Positions 16,051 to 24,273 of a stretch of 64,000 nucleotides of DNA are shown here, piece after piece. The DNA lies in NCBI RefSeq assembly GCF_040207125.1, contig NZ_CP157940.1:2666001-2730000 (forward strand), in the 5' to 3' direction. The first letter of the stretch is position 1. Each line of letters opens with the position of its first letter. Origin of the DNA: Lacrimispora sp. BS-2 (GTDB lineage Bacteria > Bacillota > Clostridia > Lachnospirales > Lachnospiraceae). Under the pieces are notes generated by a model, which searched no databases, was not told the DNA's origin, and saw only the letters and a program-made list of their open reading frames with translations. The translations under genes and the position numbers were made by a program.

Positions 16051-16081
16051 ACGGCACGCCCCTCTTCCCAGGGCATGCCGT
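16051..16081 (-). terminator. Terminator after the CoA-disulfide reductase gene
   Basis: ACGGCACGCC and GGGCATGCCGT form a GC-rich stem, with G-U pairs, around TCTTCCCA. It lies 20 nt past the stop at 16101 and is followed on the minus strand by CTGTTTGATTTCC, a modest U-tract. Confidence 0.6.
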
Positions 16082-16100
16082 CCATCTCCATACATGACTT

Positions 16101-17798
16101 TTATAGAAAATTATATTCTGTTAGTATCTTCTCCCGTCCCGTAGTCATATCCATAAAATATTCATAATAACTGATTCCCAGGAAGGAACCGGAAATGTTA
16201 ATGATATTGTCAAAACCCCGGCCCTTTAAGGTCATGATTGCATTATAGCTTCTCTGGCTGGTCCGGCAGTGTAAGTATACCGGCCTGTCATGAGGAATCT
16301 CTGATACACGCTGCCTTAATTCACCCAAAGGGATATTCACAGCTCCAATGAGATGCCCCATCTCAAACTCATCCCGGCCTCTTACATCAATGATGCAGGC
16401 TTTGCTCTCCACCAGCTTACGCACTTCACTTACATGAACCTGTTTAAAGACTCCGTGAAGGACATTAAGCGCCACCAGTGCTGCCAGATTAACCACATCT
16501 CTTGCTGTGCCGAACACCGGTGAGTAGCAGAGCTCCAGTCCTTTCATATCCTCCAATGTTCCATTCATGGCAATAAGGGTTGCGATCACGTCGATTCGTT
16601 TGTCCACATTGCCTTTGCCGATGGCCTGGGCCCCCAGGATCCTTCCTGTGGGCACTTCGAATACAAGCTTAAAGTGCATGGGAGAACTGCCGGGCATCAG
16701 GCCTACCTTATCCATGGTCATGGTGTAGACAGAATCGCATGGTATATTATTTTCTTTTGCGGTTCTCTCATTTAAGCCTGTGGCAGCAGCGTTCAACTGG
16801 AACAGCTTAACAGCGCAGGAGCCAATGACTCCGTTATTCCTGGTGGACATGCCATACATGGCATCAGCAGCTGCCCTTGCCTGGCGCAGAGCCGGACCAG
16901 CCAGCGGGAGCCTGGTTGGTTTGTGGGTCAGACGCTGGTAGACCTCGATGGCATCACCCACTGCATAGATATGCGGGTCGCTGGTGCGGTAATCCGGCGA
17001 CACCTTGATTGCACCTGTCTCACCGATTTCCAGACCGGCCTGCTTTGCCAGCTCTGTTTCCGGCAGTACGCCAATGGAAAGCACCACTGCATCGCAGGCA
17101 AGTTCCCTGCCTGAGTTTAAGATTACCTTATCCTCAGTGATGGCCTTCACACCGTCACCCACAGCCAGTTCCACACCCTGATCGCAGAGCTCTTTTTGCA
17201 GGATCTGGCTCATATCATAATCAAAAGGTGCCATGATCTGGCCGGCAGCCTCTGCCACAGCTACCTGCTTTCCTGCTGATTTCAGATTTTCCGCCACCTC
17301 CAGGCCGATAAAGCCGCCTCCGATTACCACCACACTGCGGACTTCTTCCCTGGCAACATATTGATCCAGCGCTGCAATATCATTTACATTGCGCACTGTG
17401 AATACATGAGGGAGATATACCCCCTCGATTGACCTGGGGCGGATAGGATAGGATCCCGGCGAAAGCACCAGCTCATCATATGATTCTTCATATTCCCGGC
17501 CGGATGCACCGTCTTTAATACGTATTTTCCTGAGGGCGGGGTCAATGCCGTACACCTCACTGTTTACACGCACCTCAATATCATAGGAATGTTCAAATCC
17601 CTCCGGCGTCATCAGCACCAGATAGTCCTTATCCTCCACGGTCCTGCTTAAATAATAAGGAAGTGAGCAGTTGGAGAAGGATACATGCTCTCCCCGTTCA
17701 AATATGGTTATGGACGCATCTGCATCCAGACGCCTGATCCTGGCTGCGGCGGACGCACCGCCGGCAACACCTCCTACAATAAGAACACGTTTACCCAT
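16101..17798 (-). CDS. CoA-disulfide reductase/NADH oxidase-type flavoprotein with rhodanese domain
   Basis: The 565-aa flavoprotein combines two domains. Residues 1-450 form a pyridine nucleotide-disulfide reductase: FAD site VLIVGGVAGGASAAAR (5-20), redox cysteine C44 in FSNCSLPYYLS, NAD site VVVIGGGFIGLEVAENL and FAD motif YAVGDAIEV. Residues about 465-545 form a rhodanese with its cysteine in YLHCRTSQR. This CoADR-Rhd layout reduces CoA disulfide, persulfides or polysulfides with NAD(P)H. ATG 17798 is used because AGGAGG lies 7 nt upstream; a GTG two codons earlier is too close to it. It is last in a unit with a cystine importer and a C-S lyase, so handling of disulfide or persulfide sulfur released from cystine fits well. 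Confidence 0.88.
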   Translation of the reverse strand: MGKRVLIVGGVAGGASAAARIRRLDADASITIFERGEHVSFSNCSLPYYLSRTVEDKDYLVLMTPEGFEHSYDIEVRVNSEVYGIDPALRKIRIKDGASGREYEESYDELVLSPGSYPIRPRSIEGVYLPHVFTVRNVNDIAALDQYVAREEVRSVVVIGGGFIGLEVAENLKSAGKQVAVAEAAGQIMAPFDYDMSQILQKELCDQGVELAVGDGVKAITEDKVILNSGRELACDAVVLSIGVLPETELAKQAGLEIGETGAIKVSPDYRTSDPHIYAVGDAIEVYQRLTHKPTRLPLAGPALRQARAAADAMYGMSTRNNGVIGSCAVKLFQLNAAATGLNERTAKENNIPCDSVYTMTMDKVGLMPGSSPMHFKLVFEVPTGRILGAQAIGKGNVDKRIDVIATLIAMNGTLEDMKGLELCYSPVFGTARDVVNLAALVALNVLHGVFKQVHVSEVRKLVESKACIIDVRGRDEFEMGHLIGAVNIPLGELRQRVSEIPHDRPVYLHCRTSQRSYNAIMTLKGRGFDNIINISGSFLGISYYEYFMDMTTGREKILTEYNFL

Positions 17799-17829
17799 GA
17801 TCACACCTCCTTTGTAAATAATTTTCTTA

Positions 17830-19215
17830 TTAATCTTCTTTTGCTGAAGCCGGCTTCTTTTCCAGGTTCAGCGACTTGTCATTATATACTGTCATATCAA
17901 TATTATTGGTCAGTTTTGCAGCAACCAGACCGGTTACCATGCCATCGCTTACATTCAGGGCAGTTCTGGCCATGTCGATAACAGGCTCAATTCCTACCAA
18001 CAGGCCTGCAAGGCCAACCGGGAGTCCAAGTGCAGATAACACGGTGATCCCTGCAAAGGTTGCGCCGCCGCCTACGCCGGCGATACCGATAGAAGCAAAC
18101 GTGATGATGACTACCATCAGGATAAAGAAGGAAGGGGTAATGGGCTGGCCTACAGCAGGAGCCACCATGATTACCAGCATGGCAGGATAAATAGCCGCGC
18201 ATCCATTCTGCCCGATGGAGGTACTGAGGGAACCGGCCAGGTTGGAAATTCCGTTATCCACGCCCATCTCATCTGTCAGGGTTCTGATGGTCAGCGGCAG
18301 GGTTCCTGCACTGGTACGGGAAGTAAATGCAAATACCAGGGTTGTCATGGCCTTCTTAAAATAGGTCATAGGGCTTACTCCCACTGCAGCCAGTATCAGC
18401 CCGTGAATGATGAACATGATAAATATCGCTGTATAGGAAGCAAGAACAAAGGTTACAAGCCGCAGGATACTGGTGTAGTCACTTCCGGCAATGGTCTTGG
18501 TCATCAATGAAAAGATGCCGAATGGAGTCAGCATAATAATCATCATGACCACTTCCACAACCAGGGTGTTCAGCGAATTCATTATTTTCCCGAAAAACTC
18601 CGCCTGTTCCGGGGCATATGTCCGTACCCCGATTACTCCGATTCCAAGGAAAGCCGCAAAGAGCACCACGGAAAGGGTTGCATTGTTTCCCTGTCCGGTA
18701 AGGGCATAGATCGGGTTGGATGGAATGATATCAATAATGGTATCTTCAATGGAAAGACCTTCTTTCGCCTTTTCCTCCAGCTGGGAAGTCTTCTTGCTCT
18801 CAGCCTCTCCAATCTCCAGTCCCTCAGCACTGACACCAAATGCCGCAGCTGTAGCACCGCCTACCACTGCTGCAATTGCTGCCGTGGACAGGAGGATTGC
18901 CAGTACAAGAGCGGTAATCTTGCCAAGGTTCTTGCCTGACTTCTGGTTAATGATAGCGCACACGATGGATACAAAAATCAGCGGGATAACCATCATCTTC
19001 AAAAGTTTGGTATAAGCAGTACCCACCAGGCTGATCCAGCGCAGGCTCTCAGAAACCGCCGCATCATCTGCCACTGTCTTTAAAACCGCACCAAATATAA
19101 TACCGCCGAACAAACCGGCTATTACACGTACATTAAAAGATTTGCCTTTTTTCTGCAATACAAACAGAACACCCAGATAGATTAAAAAACAGATTACACT
19201 AATAGAAACAGCCAT
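17830..19215 (-). CDS. tcyP: Cation:L-cystine symporter, TcyP-like
   Basis: The 461-aa membrane protein belongs to the DAACS (SLC1-like) family: about eight to nine hydrophobic segments, the GTAYTKLLKMMVIPLIFVSIV motif in TM3, and the C-terminal hairpin region with AFTSRTSAGTLP, SIGQNGCAAIYPAM and TNNIDMTVYND. The N-terminus and length (463 aa in Bacillus TcyP) fit the cystine subgroup better than glutamate carriers. The next gene upstream encodes a PatB-type C-S lyase and the next downstream a CoA-disulfide reductase/rhodanese, which supports cystine as cargo. It is separated from the lyase stop by no spacer, so translation is probably coupled. Confidence 0.85.
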   Translation of the reverse strand: MAVSISVICFLIYLGVLFVLQKKGKSFNVRVIAGLFGGIIFGAVLKTVADDAAVSESLRWISLVGTAYTKLLKMMVIPLIFVSIVCAIINQKSGKNLGKITALVLAILLSTAAIAAVVGGATAAAFGVSAEGLEIGEAESKKTSQLEEKAKEGLSIEDTIIDIIPSNPIYALTGQGNNATLSVVLFAAFLGIGVIGVRTYAPEQAEFFGKIMNSLNTLVVEVVMMIIMLTPFGIFSLMTKTIAGSDYTSILRLVTFVLASYTAIFIMFIIHGLILAAVGVSPMTYFKKAMTTLVFAFTSRTSAGTLPLTIRTLTDEMGVDNGISNLAGSLSTSIGQNGCAAIYPAMLVIMVAPAVGQPITPSFFILMVVIITFASIGIAGVGGGATFAGITVLSALGLPVGLAGLLVGIEPVIDMARTALNVSDGMVTGLVAAKLTNNIDMTVYNDKSLNLEKKPASAKED

Positions 19216-20409
19216 TTATTCCCCCACCTTTTCTTTGATATTTTTGATAATGCTTTCAACAGCAGTAACAACATTCTTTGCATCTGTAGCCAGGTTAATA
19301 CGGATAAATCCGTGTGCCATAAGGCTGAACCATTCCCCAACATCGCAGGCAAGACGGCACTTGTTCTGGATAAAGCCGGCAGTCTCTTCCCCCGTAAGAT
19401 AGCCCCTTAAGTCAATCCAGGACAGATATGTTCCTTCAAGAGGCGTAACCACGATCTTTGGAAGCTCCCTTTCAAACTCCTCCTTCATATAATTGTAATT
19501 GTGAATAATCAGTGCCTTCACATTCTCCAGCCATTCTTCCCCTCCCCGGAAAGCGGCCTCCACCCCTGTAAGCCCCATGAGGTTGACTTCCGGTGAACCA
19601 ATGCCTTTGATGTACGCATCGTAGGTTTCCATCAACTGTTTGTCAAATATGATCACATGGGAGTGAATCAGCCCGGCCAGATTAAATGTCTTGGAACCTG
19701 CATTTAAGGTGATCAGAATATCCTTATACTTGCCGTTACTGACCACTGCGGAAGATACGAACTTCTTCCCCTCATAGGTAAAATCCTGATGAATCTCATC
19801 TGAAACCACCAATACACCATGTCTGTGGCAGATACCGAACATGGTATCCAGCTCTTCCTCTGACCATACCCGGCTTACAGGGTTATGGGGGGAACACAGA
19901 ATGAACATTTCTGCCTTGTTGTCCACGATTTCCTTCTCAAACTTTTCAAAATCCAGGGTGTAATAACCGTTGTCATTATCAAGCTCACAGGTTACCAGCT
20001 TTCTGCCAGTGTTCAGTATGGCATCATAAAATGGGTAGTATACAGGAGGGCAGATAATAACGGAAGCTTCTTCTTTGGTATATGCCCTTACAGCCGCATA
20101 TAAGGATCCCACCACCCCGGTAGCAAACCTTACATTTTCCCTGTCAAGTTCTACATTATGATGCTTCTTCTGCCATGCAAAGAAAGACTCAAAGCATGCA
20201 TCCTCCACTGTGCCATAGCCAAACACGCCGTGGTCCACACGCTTTGCCAGCGCTTCTCTTACTGCTGCCGGTGACTGGATCTCCATATCGGCAACCCAGA
20301 GGGGAAGCAGGTCTGCATCTCCAAAAATCTCCTGAAGTGAGTCCCATTTTAATGTACCTGTTCCCCTCCGCTCCACACAATTTCCCCTACAGAACTTCTC
20401 AATGTCCAT
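19216..20409 (-). CDS. MalY/PatB-family cystathionine beta-lyase or aminotransferase
   Basis: The 397-aa PLP enzyme is of fold type I, MalY/PatB class: PLWVADMEIQSP near residue 35, FATGVVGSLYAA, LCSPHNPVSRVW near 160, and the PLP lysine in NAGSKTFNLAGL near 230. Such enzymes cleave C-S bonds of cystathionine, cystine or cysteine conjugates to pyruvate, ammonia and a thiol or persulfide. ATG 20409 follows AAAGGAT; a TTG 7 codons earlier overlaps that site. It is the first gene after a strong promoter (20503-20475) whose start point is covered by a MarR-type operator. Together with the cystine importer and persulfide reductase it makes a sulfur-acquisition module. Confidence 0.88.
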   Translation of the reverse strand: MDIEKFCRGNCVERRGTGTLKWDSLQEIFGDADLLPLWVADMEIQSPAAVREALAKRVDHGVFGYGTVEDACFESFFAWQKKHHNVELDRENVRFATGVVGSLYAAVRAYTKEEASVIICPPVYYPFYDAILNTGRKLVTCELDNDNGYYTLDFEKFEKEIVDNKAEMFILCSPHNPVSRVWSEEELDTMFGICHRHGVLVVSDEIHQDFTYEGKKFVSSAVVSNGKYKDILITLNAGSKTFNLAGLIHSHVIIFDKQLMETYDAYIKGIGSPEVNLMGLTGVEAAFRGGEEWLENVKALIIHNYNYMKEEFERELPKIVVTPLEGTYLSWIDLRGYLTGEETAGFIQNKCRLACDVGEWFSLMAHGFIRINLATDAKNVVTAVESIIKNIKEKVGE

Positions 20410-20450
20410 AAAAATACCATCCTTTTTCAAGTATAAGCGAGATGTTGCGT

Positions 20451-20475
20451 AATATTGTTAACTAACTTAACTATA
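20451..20475. promoter_or_regulatory. MarR-type operator A over the cystine-module start point
   Basis: The 25-bp site contains the dyad GTTAA-N5-TTAAC (20457-20471) and is repeated in inverted orientation at 20568-20592 with 23 of 25 bases the same. It begins at the last base of the -10 box of the leftward promoter and covers the expected transcription start, an arrangement that would give repression by the divergent MarR protein. Confidence 0.75.
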
Positions 20476-20503
20476 TTATAAAATGTATAGTGAATGTTGT
20501 CAA
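20475..20503 (-). promoter_or_regulatory. Consensus sigma-A promoter of the cystine module
   Basis: TTGACA (20503-20498) and TATAAT (20480-20475) are both perfect and 17 nt apart on the minus strand. Transcription should start near 20468, about 60 nt before the PatB-like start codon, inside operator A. Confidence 0.85.
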
Positions 20504-20567
20504 TATATTTTTAATATACTTTTTATAATTAGGGCATTTTAAACATAAAATATTAATTTTTAACTTT

Positions 20568-20592
20568 TATAGTTAATTTACTTAACAATATT
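20568..20592. promoter_or_regulatory. MarR-type operator B near the marR promoter
   Basis: The inverted copy of operator A, with dyad GTTAA-N5-TTAAC at 20572-20586. It lies just upstream of a likely marR promoter (TTGAAA at 20603-20608, TATTCT at 20625-20630, spacer 16), so binding here may autoregulate marR. The A+T-rich spacer between the two operators is 92 bp. Confidence 0.7.
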
Positions 20593-20683
20593 TCCATTTT
20601 GTTTGAAATAATATATTGAAGCCCTATTCTATATATGGTACTATTACATGTACAGATATCATCAATGGAACAGGAGCATCTAT

Positions 20684-21166
20684 ATGAGTCATATTTCAGA
20701 TATAAACAGTGCGTATCAAAAGTTGAATGCACGGGCAGATACATTGTATGAATTTATTATCTTATATCACAACTACATCTATGCCCATCACACATATGAG
20801 AATGAAAACTTTAACATGATGGAAATACACACCCTTACCTACATTGACGACTCCCCCGGTATTACTGCCACTGAGTTGTCAAAAATATGGCACAAAAGCA
20901 AAAGTGCCATTTCCCAGGTTATCAAGAAGCTGGTTGACAACGGATATATAGAAAAACGCTACAAGGAGAACAATGAAAAGTCCGTATGCCTGTACGTAAC
21001 AGAAAAGGGGCAGAGACTTTCCTCGGTTCACAAAGCATACGATGTTGCAGACATCACACAGACCACCTCCTATCTGATTGAACAGTGCGGTGAGGCAGAC
21101 CTAGACGCCTTTTACCGGATTATTGAGAAGTATAATGAACTTCTGAAATCTGATTTGGAATCATAG
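20684..21166 (+). CDS. MarR-family transcriptional regulator
   Basis: The 160-aa protein has the MarR winged-helix layout: an N-terminal dimer helix, DNA-binding segment ITATELSKIWHKSKSAISQVIKKL written here in part (helix-turn-helix about residues 63-85), wing NGYIEKRYKENNEKSVCLYVT and a C-terminal dimer helix. ATG 20684 has AGGAG 7 nt upstream, and an alternative start at 20648 adds 12 poor residues. Cysteines occur at the wing (KSVCLY) and in EQCGEAD, so thiol sensing is possible but not shown. It is divergent from the cystine module, and paired operators lie between them, which makes that module its likely target. Two histidine/tyrosine-rich residues runs near 40-50 (HNYIYAHHTYE) are unusual and could bind metal. 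Confidence 0.9.
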   Translation: MSHISDINSAYQKLNARADTLYEFIILYHNYIYAHHTYENENFNMMEIHTLTYIDDSPGITATELSKIWHKSKSAISQVIKKLVDNGYIEKRYKENNEKSVCLYVTEKGQRLSSVHKAYDVADITQTTSYLIEQCGEADLDAFYRIIEKYNELLKSDLES

Positions 21167-21200
21167 GCATATCAGCTGTTAATATATTTAAGAAAAGCAA

Positions 21201-21250
21201 AAAAGCTGCATGATCGAAACCGTATGGTCAGATCAAGCAGCTTTTCTCAT
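21201..21250 (+). terminator. Terminator of the marR gene
   Basis: AAAAGCTGCATGATC (21201-21215) pairs with GATCAAGCAGCTTTT (21231-21245) with one mismatch, and the distal arm ends in a U-run. It lies 35 nt after the marR stop. Confidence 0.85.
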
Positions 21251-21292
21251 ATGTTGCATTCCTTTTGTATTTCAAGTATCCCTCTGATGCCC

Positions 21293-21332
21293 AAAGGGGC
21301 CGTGTACTAAACAGCCAGTACACAACCCCTTT
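21293..21332 (-). terminator. Hairpin after ppdK
   Basis: AAAGGGG (21293-21299) with CCCCTTT (21326-21332) and GTGTACT (21302-21308) with AGTACAC (21317-21323) form a two-part stem 50 nt beyond the ppdK stop. The following U-tract is poor on the minus strand. Confidence 0.6.
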
Positions 21333-21382
21333 TGAGTGTCATATATAGATTTTCATATAATATCTTTAATCGGTTATTATCC

Positions 21383-24007
21383 TTAATTGTTCAATGCTGC
21401 CTGTGCTGCTGCCAGTTTTGCAATCGGCACACGGAATGGAGAACAGGATACATAATCCAGACCGATCTTATGGCAGAACTCTACAGAAGAAGGATCTCCG
21501 CCGTGCTCGCCGCAGATACCAACATGCATTTCCGGACGAACGCCCTTGCCTAACTTGATTGCAGTTTCCATAAGCTTGCCTACACCGGTCTGATCCAGTT
21601 TTGCAAATGGGTCATTCTCAAAGATCTTGGTGTCGTAGTAAGCATCTAAGAACTTGCCGGCATCATCACGGGAGAAGCCATAAGTCATCTGAGTCAAGTC
21701 ATTGGTTCCGAAGCAGAAGAATTCTGCCTCTTTTGCAATGTCATCAGCGGTCAGGCATGCTCTTGGGATCTCGATCATGGTACCTACTTCATATTTCAAA
21801 TTGCTTCCTGCTGCAGCGATCTCTGCGTCAGCAGTGTCAACAACGATCTTCTTAACAAACTTTAATTCTTTCTCATCACAGATCAGCGGGATCATGATCT
21901 CCGGGCAAACGTTCCAGTCTGAATGTGCCTTCTGTACGTTGATGGCTGCACGGATCACTGCCTTTGTCTGCATTTTTGCGATCTCAGGATAGGTAACTGT
22001 CAGACGGCATCCACGGTGTCCCATCATTGGGTTGAACTCGTGTAAGGAATCGATGATGCTCTTGATCTGAGCAACAGTCTTGCCCTGTGTATCTGCCAGC
22101 TTCTTAATATCATCTTCCTCTGTGGGAACAAACTCATGAAGAGGCGGATCTAAGAAACGGATGGTAACAGGATTTCCTTCCAGAGCCTCATAAAGTGCCT
22201 CAAAGTCGCCCTGCTGTACAGGAAGGATCTTTTCCAGAGCTGCTTCTCTCGCTTCAACGGTATCGGAGCAGATCATCTCACGGAATGCATCGATTCTGTC
22301 TCCTTCAAAGAACATATGCTCAGTACGGCAAAGGCCGATTCCTTCTGCGCCCAGTTCTCTTGCTTTTCTTGCATCAGCAGGTGTATCAGCATTGGTTCTT
22401 ACTTTCAGTCTTCTGTACTTATCTGCCCATGCCATGATTCTTCCGAATTCTCCGATAATGGCTGCGTCTACTGTCGGAAGGATTCCGTCATAGATCTTTC
22501 CGGTAGAGCCATCAAGGGATAAGAAGTCTCCTTCATGATATTCCTTGCCTGACAGGGTGAATTTCTTGTTCTCTTCATCCATAGCGATTTCAGAACAACC
22601 GGATACACAGCATGTACCCATTCCACGTGCAACAACTGCTGCATGAGAAGTCATACCGCCGCGTACGGTTAAGATACCCTGAGCGGCCTTCATTCCTTCG
22701 ATATCTTCCGGAGAGGTCTCAAGACGAACCAGGACAACCTTCTCGCCTCTTTCATGCCATGCTTTTGCATCGTCTGCTGTAAATACGATCTTACCGCATG
22801 CAGCTCCCGGAGATGCTGCCAGAGCCCGTCCAACAGGTTCTGTCTTCTTTAATGCTTCCGTATCAAACTGAGGATGGAGTAAGGTATCGAGGTTTCTTGG
22901 ATCGATCATCTTAACTGCCTTTTCCTCTGAAATCATGCCTTCATCGACCAGATCACATGCAATCTTTAAAGCAGCCTTTGCTGTTCTCTTGCCGTTACGG
23001 GTCTGAAGCATGTAAAGCTTTCTATCTTCAATGGTAAATTCCATATCCTGCATATCTCTGTAATGGTCTTCCAGTGTGTTGCAGATTCCTATGAACTGCT
23101 CATAGGCTTCCGGCATAACTTCCTTTAACTGGTCGATCTTCTGAGGAGTACGGATACCTGCAACTACGTCCTCACCCTGTGCGTTCATTAAGAACTCGCC
23201 CATAAGGTGTTTTTCACCGGTTGCCGGATCACGTGTAAATGCAACGCCGGTACCGGAGGTCTCGCCCATGTTTCCGAACGCCATCATCTGAACGTTAACA
23301 GCTGTACCCCAGGAATATGGGATATCGTTGTCGCGGCGGTAAACATTTGCTCTTGGGTTGTTCCAGGAACGGAAAACAGCCTTAATGGCTTCCATCAGCT
23401 GTACCTTTGGATCTGTCGGGAATTCAGCTCCGATTTTCTCCTTATATTCATCCTGGAACTGTTTTGCAAGCTCCTTTAAATCATCGGCCGTTAAATCTAC
23501 GTCCTCTGTGATTCCCTTTACTTCCTTCATCTTATCGATGAGTTCTTCAAAATACTTTTTGCCGACTTCCATAACTACGTCGGAGAACATCTGGATAAAT
23601 CTGCGGTAACAGTCCCATGCCCAACGGGGATTACCGGATTTTACAGCCAGAACTTCCACTACTTCTTCATTCAGACCAAGGTTTAAGATGGTATCCATCA
23701 TACCTGGCATGGATGCTCTTGCACCGGAACGAACAGAAACTAAAAGAGGATCTTCCTTATCGCCGAACTTCTTTCCGGTGATTTCTTCCATCTTTGTGAT
23801 GTGTTCCATGATCTGGTTCATGATCTCATCATTAATCTTCTCGCCGTCCTCATAATACTGAGTACAAGCCTCTGTTGTTATAGTAAATCCCTGGGGAACC
23901 GGAAGTCCTAAATTTGTCATCTCTGCCAAATTAGCTCCTTTTCCACCTAACAGGTTTTTCATGCTTGTATTACCTTCGGTAAACAAATAAACCCATTTTC
24001 TTGCCAT
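21383..24007 (-). CDS. ppdK: Pyruvate, phosphate dikinase
   Basis: The 874-aa enzyme has the full bacterial length. The N-terminal ATP-grasp domain starts KWVYLFTEGN and contains LLGGKGANLAEM, the central phosphohistidine domain has GGMTSHAAVVARGMG near residue 455, and the C-terminal TIM barrel has GLCRTEHMFF and the catalytic cysteine region GICGEHGGDP near 835. It interconverts pyruvate, ATP and phosphate with phosphoenolpyruvate, AMP and pyrophosphate. In anaerobes it serves glycolysis or gluconeogenesis with PPi saving. The gene stands alone with its own promoter (24111-24084) and a GAGGAGG ribosome site. Confidence 0.97.
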   Translation of the reverse strand: MARKWVYLFTEGNTSMKNLLGGKGANLAEMTNLGLPVPQGFTITTEACTQYYEDGEKINDEIMNQIMEHITKMEEITGKKFGDKEDPLLVSVRSGARASMPGMMDTILNLGLNEEVVEVLAVKSGNPRWAWDCYRRFIQMFSDVVMEVGKKYFEELIDKMKEVKGITEDVDLTADDLKELAKQFQDEYKEKIGAEFPTDPKVQLMEAIKAVFRSWNNPRANVYRRDNDIPYSWGTAVNVQMMAFGNMGETSGTGVAFTRDPATGEKHLMGEFLMNAQGEDVVAGIRTPQKIDQLKEVMPEAYEQFIGICNTLEDHYRDMQDMEFTIEDRKLYMLQTRNGKRTAKAALKIACDLVDEGMISEEKAVKMIDPRNLDTLLHPQFDTEALKKTEPVGRALAASPGAACGKIVFTADDAKAWHERGEKVVLVRLETSPEDIEGMKAAQGILTVRGGMTSHAAVVARGMGTCCVSGCSEIAMDEENKKFTLSGKEYHEGDFLSLDGSTGKIYDGILPTVDAAIIGEFGRIMAWADKYRRLKVRTNADTPADARKARELGAEGIGLCRTEHMFFEGDRIDAFREMICSDTVEAREAALEKILPVQQGDFEALYEALEGNPVTIRFLDPPLHEFVPTEEDDIKKLADTQGKTVAQIKSIIDSLHEFNPMMGHRGCRLTVTYPEIAKMQTKAVIRAAINVQKAHSDWNVCPEIMIPLICDEKELKFVKKIVVDTADAEIAAAGSNLKYEVGTMIEIPRACLTADDIAKEAEFFCFGTNDLTQMTYGFSRDDAGKFLDAYYDTKIFENDPFAKLDQTGVGKLMETAIKLGKGVRPEMHVGICGEHGGDPSSVEFCHKIGLDYVSCSPFRVPIAKLAAAQAALNN

Positions 24008-24083
24008 AAGTATAGTTCCTCCTCAAATTGTGTTGGTTATTCGGCCTTTCTGCCGATTTCTTATGCGGAAAAGCCCTGCAGAT

Positions 24084-24111
24084 ATTATAGCATAATTCAA
24101 ACGCTAGTAAA
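24084..24111 (-). promoter_or_regulatory. Extended -10 promoter of ppdK
   Basis: On the minus strand TTTACT (24111-24106) is followed after 16 nt by TATAAT (24089-24084), preceded by TGC, which forms a TGN extended -10. The leader to the ATG is about 75 nt. The remainder of 24112-24273 has no gene. Confidence 0.65.
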
Positions 24112-24273
24112 GGGGTTTCTTTAATTATTGCCAAAAATCAGCTCTTTTTTCAATACAATTATCTTGAAAGCACTTCCATATTCTGTCATTTTCTGATATG
24201 CGATTTTATTTCGCATATGCGAATTTATCACCTGAAAACCTCTCCTTTCCCCCTTGATTTTAACAGGAAAATT

